In this document: positions 23,561-34,504 of the stretch, in pieces
How the letters are laid out: each line of letters opens with the position of its first letter
Position numbering within the stretch: the stretch's first letter is position 1
Origin: Nilaparvata lugens
Lineage: Eukaryota > Arthropoda > Insecta > Hemiptera > Delphacidae
Length of the DNA stretch: 64,000 nucleotides
Direction of reading: 5' to 3'
Assembly (NCBI RefSeq): GCF_014356525.2
Contig: NC_052511.1
Coordinates: forward strand, 5,247,016 to 5,311,015
The notes under the pieces: model-generated
The model's input: only the letters and a program-made list of their open reading frames with translations
Databases searched by the model: none
What the model was told of the DNA's origin: nothing
Position numbers and translations under genes: made by a program

Positions 23561-23892
23561 AAAATGCATGTAGTAAATACAATACAGTATTCAGAGCTTG
23601 AATTACAATAACTGACAAAAGCAATCGAGTTTCAACCTAGCTTTCTAAGTGAAATTTCTTTCACAAATGTTTGAAAAATAAATCCCCTATAAACTATTCT
23701 ACTTGATAATACTGATATAATATTTACTGGAGAATAATACTGTTAAAAATAATTTTTTTTTATGACGACTCTGTAGTAGGCCTACCTATACTACTATTAT
23801 TTATCAAGATAAGATCTATAGTCTATCCATCATCTATTCACGAATTTAAGTGGGAGCAACATTTATGTATTACAGTACTATAAATGACGACC

Positions 23893-24625
23893 AGTCTTCT
23901 TGAACGTTTCATTCATATTGAACTACTGTATTTCTCAAATTTCTTCTCACTTAATCCTGTTTATTATATCATTATTGTCTATGCAACAGATGAATTACAA
24001 TATTATGGACAGTCTTCTTCAACGTTTCAACTCATATTGACCTTAATGTATTTGTCAAATCTCTTCTCACTTAATCTTGTTTATTAGATCATTATTGTCG
24101 ATGCAATTTCAACATTATTGTCACTTGTTACTTTGTATCCCAAGTATAAGTCTTCAAGTCTTCTTATTGTACCTTTCCTCAAATCAAGAAATTGTACACA
24201 ACGTGTTACAAATTTTCACTTCTACGAAGTTTAGATTTTGATACATATGTAATATTATTTCTCAATGAAATAAGTGTTGGAAGTTTCCACTTTCTTCAAA
24301 GTTTGCATTTCAACAGATGAATTACAATATTATGGCCAGTCTTCTTCAACGTTTCAACTCATATTGACCTTAATGTATTTGTCAAATCTCTTCTCACTTA
24401 ATCTTGTTTATTAGATCATTATTGTCGATGCAATTCCAAGGTTATTGTCACTTGTTACTTTGTATCCCAAGTATAAGTCTTCAAGTCTTCTTATTGTACC
24501 TTTCCTCAAATCAAGAAATTGTGTTACAAATTTTCACTTCTACGAAGTTTAGAATTTGATACATATTAATATTATTTCTCAATGAAATAAGTGTTAGAAG
24601 TTTCACTTTTTGTGTAGTTGAGAAG
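23893..24625 (+). repeat. tandem duplication, about 328-bp unit, 2.3 copies
   Basis: The unit starting CAACAGATGAATTACAATAT and containing TCAAATCTCTTCTCACTTAA is at 23983-24310 and again at 24311-24625. A diverged partial copy is at 23893-23982. It ends where a foldback arm begins, and lies just downstream of the basic-tail stop of tau. Confidence 0.75.
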
Positions 24626-24722
24626 TTGTCAGAGATTGACAATGGTGTAATAACCGAAACCGGTCTTTCTAAGTATCAATAAATCTGTGGTTTTTAACAA
24701 TTTCTTAGTCTTTTTCATTCAA
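24618..24722. mobile_element. CGAAACCGGT-family element, single arm
   Basis: GTTGAGAAGTTGTCAGAGAT...CCGAAACCGGTCTTTC then AATTTCTTAGTCTTTTTCAT. It matches one arm of the foldback at 4932-5142; the opposite arm is missing. Confidence 0.7.
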
Positions 24723-24769
24723 AGTGTTAGAAGTTTCCACTTTCTACAAAGTTTGCATTTCAATAAATA

Positions 24770-24787
24770 TTTATTTCATCATTTATT
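24770..24787 (-). terminator. two AATAAA polyadenylation signals at the end of the basic tail
   Basis: The minus strand reads AAT AAA TGA then TGAAATAAATATT. The first hexamer (24787-24782) is the last two sense codons; the second (24775-24770) is just past the stop. They support a transcript end directly after this open frame. Confidence 0.5.
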
Positions 24788-26797
24788 TGGAACATAACAT
24801 TGCAAATATTCATTTCCATTACTGTCTTTCAAAATTGCTAATGCTGCATAACCGATGGGAAGAGTTATCGCTTTTTGTAAATGTATATCTACTTCATCAG
24901 CATGAATTACATCAGGTAAATTATGGTTACGGGGTAAACTGAAAACATCACTCCCTAGAGGGAAATTTCGGTTTGTTGGAGTATTATTCCTTTGTGAAGA
25001 ATTGAAAAGAAGGGAACTAGGTATATTGTGTTGGTCAGGGATAACTGGAGCTGTGTCGCATAAGACTTTGTGCACATTATCTAGGAGAGAATTGTTGTAG
25101 TTTTCTTCCTCTGAGTTTGGATTAATAGATTCTGACAAATTTTTACTAAAACCAGGTTTCGTATTGTTTCCAAAAATATTTCCTCCCAATCTATTCTTGA
25201 ATTTCATATCCTGTATCTTCTTTTGCTTCTTCATCAATTCCTGACTTTCCTCTACATTATTTTCCCCTGGTATAATCGGTTTTCTTTTCTTGTTATCTAC
25301 TATTCTCATCTCATTCCTCCTCCCTAAACTGTCATCCGAGTTTTCAACTGAGTCGTTTCCCATATTGATCCCAAATCTTTCATTCTCTATGAATCTTTTC
25401 ACCATACTCTCTTTGTCATCCGAATCGGAATCATAGGATCTTTCCACCTCTTTAAAAATCTGGTTATTGATGGAGGATTTCACGCCGTCAATCTTTGAGC
25501 TCAGTTTTATATCATCTGTTGCTTTTATAGCGCTTTGTAAGACTTGCTGGTCAATAAATCTCATTGGATCCAAAGAACCTGCACTGTGAATTAAATTGTC
25601 ATTACTTTTAACTCTACTTCCAATTTTCTCCCGTTCAGATTTATTTCTTCTCACCACCATTCCATCCTTCACCCCTCTTCCATCCACACCTCTTCCTCTC
25701 TCATCTTTTATCACATTGAACTTTTTCCCAAGTTTCGCTTTAATCTTTTGTCTCACTAGCTGGTCATACTGCTTCCTCAACAGATCTTGGCGTACTTCAT
25801 TTTTACCTTCAGATTCTCCCTTACTTTTCATGTTCAACTCAACAAATTTCTTAATTTTATTAAACTTTCCCTTCCCAACAACATTTTTCCTATCCAATCC
25901 AATCCTATCGTTGTTGGGGTTTGTATGTTTTGTACTAGTTGATCTTGTAGGTTTTTTAGTGTTAGCTAAAGAAACCTTCCTCTTTTTCTTAGTTCTCTCC
26001 TTGTTGTTTTTTGCTACATTTTTCTGTTTCTTTGCTCTGTGGTCGCCATCACCTTCTGCAACTTTATTGTTGGTTTTAGCTACATTTTTCTGTTTGTTTG
26101 CTCTGTGATTACTATCACTTACTACAAGTTCATTATTATATTTGCTAGCTACTTCATTCATCTGTTTCGTTGCTCTATGATTACTATCACGTTTTACAAC
26201 TTCATTATTGTTGTTGCTAGCTCCTTCATTCATATGTTTGTTTTCTCTGTGATTACTATCACGTAATGTAACTTCATTATTGTATTTGCTAGCTTCTTCA
26301 TTCATATGCTTCTCAGCTCTGTGATTACTATCACGTACTACAACTCCACTGTTGTTGTTGTTGCTAGCTCTTCCACTCATCTGTTTCTCATTCATGTGAT
26401 AAATATCAGCTGGTACTACAACTTTATTGAATTGTTTATCTAGTTGTTGACTGGCGTAACTATCAATTATTTTTGAGGACTCCTCGCACAAATCCTCGAC
26501 AGATTTACTCCATCTAACGTTGGACCTGACTTTCTTGCTGTCGCCCTGCCGTAAGCTAGAATCACTCCTACTGAGGGAACTTTTCAGGTTGGATTTGTTT
26601 TGTTGAGGTTTTGAGAAGGATGTTCTCACCTGAGTGCCTGAGGGTCCCTCGCTGCCCGTTTTGCTGGCTCCGCCCATCTGCTTCAGATACTCCTTGTCGT
26701 CGAATATTTTCTTGTCGCCGCCACCCGGTCGGTGTTTCACGTTGTCCAGTGAGCCGATCTTCGACGATGCCTTGATTTCTAGTTTCTGATCTTCGAT
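24779..26797 (-). CDS. tau: tau-family MAP, exon with repeat 5 and optional long basic C-terminal tail
   Basis: The acceptor TCCATCAG|ATCGAA opens a 673-codon frame. It starts with repeat 5 (SSKIGSLDNVKHRPGGGDKK), then IFDDKEYLKQMGG, the segment that follows the last repeat in insect tau. After 56 codons there is a strong donor (ACTCAG|GTGAGA, exon end 26630) that joins in phase to the distal exon at 4862. If it is not used, about 617 more codons follow: a Ser/Lys-rich region, about four repeats of roughly 25 residues built on RDSNHR...HMNE (26380-26039), a KKKRK-type basic stretch, a D/S-rich stretch, and a more hydrophobic end (LPIGYAALAILKDSNGNEY). The frame ends ...AAT AAA TGA with AATAAA as its last two sense codons. 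Such a long conserved opening in AT-rich DNA is unlikely by chance. The tail has no family I recognise. Confidence 0.82.
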   Translation of the reverse strand: MEDQKLEIKASSKIGSLDNVKHRPGGGDKKIFDDKEYLKQMGGASKTGSEGPSGTQVRTSFSKPQQNKSNLKSSLSRSDSSLRQGDSKKVRSNVRWSKSVEDLCEESSKIIDSYASQQLDKQFNKVVVPADIYHMNEKQMSGRASNNNNSGVVVRDSNHRAEKHMNEEASKYNNEVTLRDSNHRENKHMNEGASNNNNEVVKRDSNHRATKQMNEVASKYNNELVVSDSNHRANKQKNVAKTNNKVAEGDGDHRAKKQKNVAKNNKERTKKKRKVSLANTKKPTRSTSTKHTNPNNDRIGLDRKNVVGKGKFNKIKKFVELNMKSKGESEGKNEVRQDLLRKQYDQLVRQKIKAKLGKKFNVIKDERGRGVDGRGVKDGMVVRRNKSEREKIGSRVKSNDNLIHSAGSLDPMRFIDQQVLQSAIKATDDIKLSSKIDGVKSSINNQIFKEVERSYDSDSDDKESMVKRFIENERFGINMGNDSVENSDDSLGRRNEMRIVDNKKRKPIIPGENNVEESQELMKKQKKIQDMKFKNRLGGNIFGNNTKPGFSKNLSESINPNSEEENYNNSLLDNVHKVLCDTAPVIPDQHNIPSSLLFNSSQRNNTPTNRNFPLGSDVFSLPRNHNLPDVIHADEVDIHLQKAITLPIGYAALAILKDSNGNEYLQCYVPNK
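26624..26634 (-). promoter_or_regulatory. alternative splice donor after repeat 5 (tail switch)
   Basis: CTCAG|GTGAGA is a near-perfect 5' splice site inside the long open frame, at phase 0. Using it removes the basic tail and allows joining to the acceptor at 4862; ignoring it reads through. The joined reading is ...SGTQ followed by GEDGASTDVS. Confidence 0.6.
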
Positions 26798-26898
26798 CTG
26801 ATGGAACACAAAATCATAACATTAATCTTCATCACAAGAATATAACATGATTTGCAATGACTTCGAATACTGTTTTTGGTGAGATATAGTCATATTTA

Positions 26899-27111
26899 TC
26901 CATAATGAAACACTAGTAGAATATTTTCTAAAAATATCATGAATTTATGATGTTTCAACACCTATGATATCCATAATGAAAAACTTGTATAATATTTTCT
27001 AAAAATATCATGAATTTATGATGCTTCAACACCTTTGATATCCATAATGAAAAACTAGTAGAATATTTTCTAAAAATATCATGAATTTATGATGTTTCAA
27101 CATCTTCATTG
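26899..27111 (+). repeat. 71-bp tandem repeat, 3 copies
   Basis: Unit TCCATAATGAAAAACTAGTA...AAAAATATCATGAATTTATG starts at 26899, 26970 and 27041. It lies about 100 bases upstream of the repeat-5 acceptor in transcript terms. Confidence 0.8.
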
Positions 27112-27321
27112 TGTGATGATGATAGATACTGAAGATTAGACCACAGGTGTTTAAACATGTATGTAACTTTTCAATAAATTCCTGATATTTTTAGACAATA
27201 ATCCAGTGTTCCATTGTGATATTAAATGATAACTATAAGTGATATAGCAATCATTAGGAAAATAATAGATTCTGATTTTTGATTTGATGAATAACAGAAT
27301 CAATGTTCTACCCTCAATGCT

Positions 27322-27641
27322 CTTAACCCTCAGCGAAAAAAGTACCAACAACTATTTAGTCAACATACATGTAGCTATTGCTTGGTTGCACAAAAGCCTA
27401 TTAAATTCTAATCGTGATTAAATTACCAGGCCAATGTTGCCAATACACTTACAACACTGGACCGTTGTAGGACATTAAAAAAAAAAAAATGCCCTACAAA
27501 CGGTCCAGTGTTGTAAGTGTATTGGCAACATTGGCCTGGTTATTTAATCGCGATTAAAATTTAATAGGCTTTTGTGCAACCGAGCAATAGCTACATATAT
27601 GTTGACTAAATAGTTATGTTGGTACTTTTTTCGCTGAGGGT
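27322..27641. mobile_element. 320-bp near-perfect palindrome with nested CCGGTTAAATTTTAACCG-family arms
   Basis: Outer arms CCCTCAGCGAAAAAAGTACC and GGTACTTTTTTCGCTGAGGG; middle arms GCACAAAAGCCTATTAAATT and complement; inner arms GGCCAATGTTGCCAATACAC and complement, around an A-run at 27478-27489. Total arm length is about 155 bases. Confidence 0.8.
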
Positions 27642-27750
27642 TATGCCCACATGAGCTCTAGGCTCCTTAGTATTTATTACAACGGCTACTATTCCTTACT
27701 CTATGCCAGACGTGGATTCAATTGTTTTTTCTAATGATTTGAATACTCCA

Positions 27751-27888
27751 AGGCCCGGTTGCAGAAAGGTCTTTTGAATTTTAACCACGATTAAATGCCA
27801 CGAGAACCTATCAAAAAATCCTTCTCTGGTTGCTTCTCGTGGCATTTAATCATGATTAAAATTTAACGGGATTTTGTGCAACCAGGCA
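27751..27888. mobile_element. foldback MITE, CCGGTTAAATTTTAACCG family
   Basis: Arms GGCCCGGTTGCAGAAAGGTC and CGGGATTTTGTGCAACCAGG, inner ATTAAATGCCACGAGAACC. Confidence 0.7.
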
Positions 27889-28899
27889 TGATTCTAATTT
27901 GAACTCTAAAGTTTAGAAGAAACTCGTTAAAAACGTTTTGCTCCTCGTGAGTATAGATTAAGAAATACGTTGACCTGTCTATATTTTTCTTAACTCATCT
28001 AGTTTTTCACATTTTTGAAACTTTTGTAATTTTATATTAAGTATTTCATCATTAAACTTGATTTTTAATGAAAACATATTTTTTATTTGAAGCCAACTTA
28101 AGTTGATTAATATTATTATTCAATTTCAATTCGCCACCTACATCACTAGGGCGAGGGGCACGTCATATTAAGAGTAATTCTTGATTCTTTATTCTATTCT
28201 CAATTCTTATATTATTCATAGTAATTTCTTATTATTTTCTATAGGTTCTCTTAATTTTTAAATTTAATTCTGAATTGAACAATGTCACGTTTCCATCCCA
28301 AATAGTTTAGAATCTGTTTTATTGTATTGGAAAGCCTCTCCTCCCCATCCCACTGTCTCCGAGTCTATACATGAACAGAAGTTGATAGCGCAATGCGCAT
28401 GTCACGTTATGCAAATGTCAACGTGTACACACACATTACAGATGAAATTATTGCTGCCAATTTCTTGTCGTCGAATTGTCTAGTGGGCTCTTTTCAACTT
28501 CCTCCACTTTATGAAAAAAATCCAGGTCGATTTGGCTATTATATTTCTAAAAATGATTCCCTTCCAAGTTACTGTAGGTAGTTTCTTGTGAAGTTTCAAT
28601 ATATAAGTTGAATTTTCTCTGTCATGCAAATACAAGACAGACCCATCAGTTTAGATGGGTTGGTGAGGGGTTAAAGACGGCATGATTTCTAGGGCAAATT
28701 CTAATATATTCTAGCGCATCCCCCTGTTCCTCTTGTATTGATTTTACCGCTGGAACTATGCCAGTTTGATTTAATTTCCTTTTCACCTTGAAATGAATGA
28801 AACAGGAACGCTCTATCAATCAAACCTTGCCAAGAATGTGTTTCCATATTCCGACATAAAACTTCAATTTGAATATACATAACACCTTTTTCCATAAAG

Positions 28900-29530
28900 C
28901 AACAAATTCGTTGCCGGCTGGTATGGTAGGCTCCCTCTACCTAATTTGGGATTAAAATAGATGCAGCAACTGTTCGGTTCGTGTTCAACTTTAATAAAGT
29001 GAAGGCAGGAATGCTGGTGTATAGAGTTGTTGTTTTATACAACGTTCGGCAATAAAAAAATGAAGTCTAAACTTTTCGAATATCTTCAACATTTCACTAC
29101 TACATCGGGTATTTCAGTTAGGTCGTAACTCTTTCAGTTGAAAGCCAACAGCGCACGAGTCAACAGCTCGGAACTCTGTCTCTCCGTCCGACCACTCTCT
29201 ATCTCTCGTTTTGATCAGCAATTGTGTGACTGTTCAGCGGCTCAGTGTTTCGTTTCTTCCTTCCAAGTGTTCTTGAAACATGTGACATTCTCTGTTAGAT
29301 CGCCTCCAGTGCAAAACACACACGTGATAACCCCTATCCACCTATGCAATCTTTCGAAAACACATAACTTTGTGACTTCTTACTACATCAATACTTCTCC
29401 GAATAAAAAGTGGAATATTTTTGTGGATATGAAGTGCAAATCACCTCTTTTTTTCTTGTGAATATGAAGTGAAAATTACACCTCTGTTTTCTCGTGAAAA
29501 TGAAGAGAAAGTCGCCTGTGTTTTTCTCTT
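28900..29530 (+). promoter_or_regulatory. possible plus-strand promoter and 5' UTR-like segment
   Basis: A locally GC/CpG-richer stretch (GCGCACGAGTCAACAGCTCG, CTCCGTCCGACC) follows two arthropod initiator-like TCAGTT motifs at 29114 and 29133. An open frame of about 107 codons from 29138 has low-complexity Ser/Cys/Arg content and is not convincing. Three degenerate copies of GTGAATATGAAGTG...CACCTCT follow to 29520. It could be a 5' UTR of an antisense transcript or part of a retroelement terminal region. Confidence 0.2.
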
Positions 29531-31235
29531 GTGATTATTGATTACAACCGACAGTGACTGTGTGACTGTTTTGACAAGCATTTTCTTGACACCGTACAGT
29601 GATAATAAAGTTACTTATGAATACGTAAATTCTTGAACAATAAATAGATGAACCTGTGACCACAAAAAATGAATTATTCTGTTATGTTTGACTGTAGTAA
29701 TGTTCCGTCTTCTAGGCCTCCTACAGACGTATTGATCTTGACGCTCCACTGCCCTACTAAATTATTCTAAACTTCCGGCTGTATTTAAGATGAATTTCTG
29801 GACTGAACTCTGACATGAACTTAGTCTGGTAGGAAATTATCTCGATAATTATCAACGAGTCAATAGCCTGACATGAATTTAGTCTGATAGGAAATTATCT
29901 GGATAATTATCAACGTTAATAGAAGATTTTCTGACCTGATAGATGACAATATGACACAATAAACAGTAGTTGTTTAAACAGATACAATAATAGAGGAAAT
30001 GAGCGTTGTTCATGTTTGAAAATGACTGATTGTGTTTGTTATATATATGCTGTAATAAATAAACATACATAACTCAACTGTTGTCAAATAGCCATTTTCA
30101 TATTATTGATTATTTCACATTACAATAGTAGTTCGATAGGAAATGTATTGATTTGACTTTTTGAAATTGGAATTGAAATTGGTTTATTTGCCATAACATT
30201 TTACAATCTAAAAACCATATTTTATATTTTACAATCTAACATTTTACTTGGTAAAATATATTTACTAATCAATATTAGCTACTCTGATTGACGACCAGTA
30301 ATAATTTGATAATGCCTTCAATACCTACTGCCCTTCACAATAATTGACATGAATTATCAAATTATTTTCAAAATGAAATGATGATGTTTCGAGTTGTTGA
30401 TGCATAAAATATAATAAATAGATTGAAATATAAAACATATCTGATAAATTAATTGTTTTTGATTGTAATAATCTGTAATAGAAATGAGTACTACTGAAGA
30501 GCTTTCCGAACTCGAGAAAGCTAGAAACCTTTTGATTTTAAGATACACTAAAAAAACTATTTCGAAAAAATGGTATGTATGCGTTTTTCTATGTGCATGT
30601 GCATCTCTAAGTGTCTGTGTTTTGTGTCTCTACTATTTTGTAAAGTGTACACTGATTGGTCTCACAATTCCTACTCTCTCTAGAATTTAAACATCGCATT
30701 TAACAAAATATTCTATTCAAATTTAGTGTGTTAGATCACAATGTTCGTCAACACTTTACCTATTAGTATTTCGATGCAAATTGTTCGTTTTTCTGATAGA
30801 TTTTCTCCTTCAAATGCCATGTTGTATTTTTCATTGATAATATATTTGAAAATTCTGAATCTTTGAAATGTTCATGCTTGATCCTAATATTTATAAGCAT
30901 CCTGTGATACTAGAATAGCTTTAGGTGTTACAATATTATGAAGTTACTGGAGTAGCGATTAAATTCTTATGACTTCAAATTGGATTTCATTTTAAAATAA
31001 TCCACCATCACTCAACCTTAGCTGATTGCAGTTTTTCCATACTTGAAAATTAATATAAAATCAATTTTCTTTTGAAAAATTCCCAGTTTGATGGTGTATT
31101 TATCAATTTATTTACAGAGAACTTCACTTGAAGCATGACTATGTGTTTTCCTGTGTTTTTTGTGAGTGTATCGTAGATCTAAAAGTAGATTGGTGTTTTC
31201 AATGTGTTGAATGCTTGGTGTTGGAATGTTAAAAA

Positions 31236-31650
31236 GTGGTACATTTGTTTGTACTATAACTAAAATGGCCAATAACGACTGGACAAGTGTATCGAGCATG
31301 TGTGAACGAACATGTCTTCGAACGAAAACGACATTCACGCGAAAGGCTTCGAACGAAAAACAGCTGTTTGACACAGCAGCTTCTAACATGAAATAACCAA
31401 CCAATAACAGTAAATAAACTACTGGAAAATCACAAATAATTATGATGATACAAAAATAATTCAACTTCAAAAAGAGCAGGGAAGAAAAAATGAATTACAA
31501 AAAATCGAAGATACAATAACCTAACCTCAGAACTTTCTCTCGAAGCTTTTCGCTGATGACACAACATGCATGACAAGCATGTGTGTACACACATGTTCAA
31601 CACACTTGTCCTGTCGTTAGTTGCCATCCTAATTATTGTGTAGCTTTTGA
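31236..31650. mobile_element. imperfect foldback element
   Basis: AATGGCCAATAACGACTGGA...CAAGTGTATCGAGCATGTGT is inverted at the far side as ACACACATGTTCAACACACT...CCTGTCGTTAGTTGCCATCC. Short open frames inside are by-products of the repeat. Confidence 0.6.
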
Positions 31651-31858
31651 ATATGATAATCATAATCTTATCATGGAGAAGTGAGTTCACTCACAACTTG
31701 AAACAAAATTGCAATTTTCAACAATTTTTTTCAATAAAATGAAATATTTTGTGCACCTAACAGTACTCGTTCAACTTCTACACAATCTATTCTGCCTGAA
31801 AAATGTATTTGAAATGTGGAAATTTGTGTAAAAGTTGCACTTTACTGTGTAAAACAAG

Positions 31859-32012
31859 GCTCAGTAGCACAAAAGCCAGGTAAATTTGAATTGTGATTAA
31901 ATGCCACGAGAACCAATCAGACAAGCTTTCGTTTCAGAAATGTCTTCTCTGATTGGTTCTCGTGACATTTAATTATGATTAAAATTTAACAGGTCTTTGT
32001 GCAACCTGGCTT
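31859..32012. mobile_element. foldback MITE, CCGGTTAAATTTTAACCG family
   Basis: Arms GTAGCACAAAAGCCAGGTAA and ACAGGTCTTTGTGCAACCTG, inner GCCACGAGAACCAATCAGA and complement. Confidence 0.75.
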
Positions 32013-32274
32013 AAGACATATAAATTGAACTACGTTTGATGTTTAAATAATCGTTGCTATGCTGTTTTGAATATATATATGTTGAATGTTGTACGTTGGA
32101 ATGTTAAACTTTTGTGAAACCGGCACTAAGTGTTTTAATTTTAAATCAATCAACTCAATCTAATAAATTTACTCAATCAATGATTTCAATAATAAATAAA
32201 ATCAGTACATAGAATGATACGGAGGATAATCTTTGATTTGGTAGGCCTAGAAGCCTCTTATAATTTGTTCAGTA

Positions 32275-32566
32275 TAACCATAGAGAAACAATAGCGTAAG
32301 TAGATATCCCATGGTATAGGGCGTTTATCTCGCAACATTTACTGTTACCTCAAGCCGATTATTGTCGATTACTGTCGATTATTGTCGATTTTTACCGTTT
32401 CAGCCGGGTGAGAGTGCATGAACGGCACAATATGAGAGACTACCAGTGTCACACAGCTTCACGGGAAAGAACTACGTGAACTATCGGCTTGAGATAACAG
32501 TAAAATTTGCGACATAAACGCCCTATACCATGGGATATATACTTACGCTATTGTTTCTCTATGGTA
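32275..32566. mobile_element. foldback MITE, CCATAGAGAAACAATAGCG family
   Basis: Arms CCATAGAGAAACAATAGCGT...ATCCCATGGTATAGGGCG and complement, enclosing TCAAGCCGATTATTGTCG and CTATCGGCTTGAGATAACAG. Length about 290 bases. Confidence 0.8.
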
Positions 32567-32979
32567 TATAACGTTTACAGTGAATGTCGTCATTAGTTGA
32601 GTCAGACACTTGAACCGAGTGTAAATCAAAAGTAGTGTAATATCTTGCCTTTTCAACTATTTTTTAGACAGAACTATACTAGATATTAATAAATTGATAA
32701 ATAAGACATCGGAAATGCAGTGTGGGTTCAAATTAATTGAAAATATTTGTATTCATATATTTTTAATTACTTGTGGACTTGAGGTATAGTTAGCCTACTT
32801 GATCATAATCATGGATCAGATCTTCTATTCATAGCGTTATATCATAGAAACGTTATTTTAGTAACTTATATATAGAAGAACTTCATAAAATAACTATATT
32901 AATTATAGTTCTTTTCTCCGTAGCGTTATATCACAGAAAACTATTTCAGTATAGAATAGAATGAGTTTTATTTATTGAC

Positions 32980-33255
32980 GTGGCGAAGTTTGGACCAAAG
33001 ACCTTAAAGAGATATAGACCCACAATGCCTATGCCTTCCCAATGATAGCTCTTACTTGAAATTGAAGGCCGCCATTGGGGTATTTTAGCACGAGATATTA
33101 TATATATAATATTTGTAATACTATAGATCACAAAGGCATTGATGGCATTGGTATGTAATAATCTTATGGGTTGCCCCCTCAATGGCGGATTTCAATTCCA
33201 AGTACGACACTAGCGCTGCATGTGAGTCTATGCATCTTTAAGGTCTTTGGTTTGG
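32980..33255. mobile_element. foldback element (CAAAGACCTTAAAGA family)
   Basis: Arms CCAAAGACCTTAAAGAGATA...GAAATTGAAGGCCGCCATTG and the inverted CAATGGCGGATTTCAATTCC...TCTTTAAGGTCTTTGG, with an AT-rich loop. Confidence 0.7.
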
Positions 33256-33286
33256 ACAGTAATGCCCACTTAACGACGACATACAT

Positions 33287-33496
33287 ATAGTGAGGCTCAC
33301 ATTATAATGACAGTGGATAAAGATAGGAGAACAAAGTTGCCGATTCTCTGGCTTAATACTTCTACATCGTTGAGGACAGATCTGGCAGAATTGCAGAGCT
33401 AGAACGGGATAGCGCTATCTGCTTTGTCAAATGATAGACAAGGATAGCAGCACCAATATTAATCATACTGCCATTATAACGTGGACATCACTATAG
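33287..33496. mobile_element. foldback MITE, TATAGTGAGGTCCACG family, copy 2
   Basis: TATAGTGAGGCTCACATTAT...GACAGTG and CTGCCATTATAACGTGGACA; contains GATAGCGCTATCTGCTTTG as in the copy at 20249. Confidence 0.75.
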
Positions 33497-33506
33497 AAGT
33501 ACCTAT

Positions 33507-33535
33507 ACATAATAATAATAATAATAATAATAATA

Positions 33536-33570
<35 letters not shown>

Positions 33571-33585
33571 TAATAATAATAATTT
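33507..33585 (+). repeat. (AAT)n microsatellite
   Basis: An almost uninterrupted run of ATA/TAA triplets with a few one-base breaks. Confidence 0.9.
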
Positions 33586-34504
33586 ATTTCTCGTAAAAAA
33601 GAAAAATCACAATTACAATTTCAAATGAAAACATATAACATAACAGTATGAAGAAACATTTCAATTTTCAATGAAATTATATAACAAAATAATAGAAGAA
33701 CTAAGAAATAATAGAAGAAACATAGAAGAACTATAGTTTAAGAAACGTAATAGAACTTTGTAGAAGAATTATAGTCTCGCTTTTGTTATACGTACTCAAT
33801 GAGACATTTCTTCAGTGACAAACTGCGCTCAAATTTAGAGTGTTTGTATTGATCATTTGCACACGAGCTAATCTCTACGTCGATATTGTGCCTGTGATGA
33901 TCCATAAGAACCAATGTCAAATTCTAGGTGGTTTAGGGTTTTATTTAGGGTGTTTGGAGGGTTATTTAGTTGATGTGTTCACACTCATACATGGTGGTTT
34001 CACCTTGTTGGTTGACCGTGAACACGCATGAGCGTGACTAGTCTGAATTACGACCTGGTAAATTGCTAAAGTTCGCCCGCCGAATTTGTGCTGAGTGCAC
34101 CCACGTTGCAATCAAATTGACCCCATTTTCTGCATGTGAATAATGCATTAGATTTATCTCTGTGTGGGTAATCTTATACCTACTTACATGTTTGTCAGGT
34201 GTTGATAAGCGTTTTGTTTGAGTTCCCTACAATTTTATAAATCTTTTTTGAGATTTAAGTGTAGCTCATCAACGAACAAACCTGCATCTGAAGAGCTTAA
34301 TAAATGTGTATTATTGAAACAGTAAATAAGTAAAATTGTAGTATTTCAACCCTCAATTGTTTCAGCTAAAAAAAAAAATATTTCTGTTGATTATGGTAGA
34401 GAACATAGATTCAAATCATAAAATCAATTCGGTATCTGAGAAATATATTGTATAGTGACAACTTTTTTAGTAACATGATGATAACATTCTATCCACATTA
34501 AAAA

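Noticed and set aside
25596..26266. Plus-strand open frames opposite the basic tail
   Set aside because: They mirror the repeated basic coding sequence; composition is hydrophobic low-complexity antisense.
31211..31690. Pair of short open frames with MA(N/T)ND(W/R)TSV starts on opposite strands
   Set aside because: They are the two arms of an imperfect inverted repeat, not independent genes.
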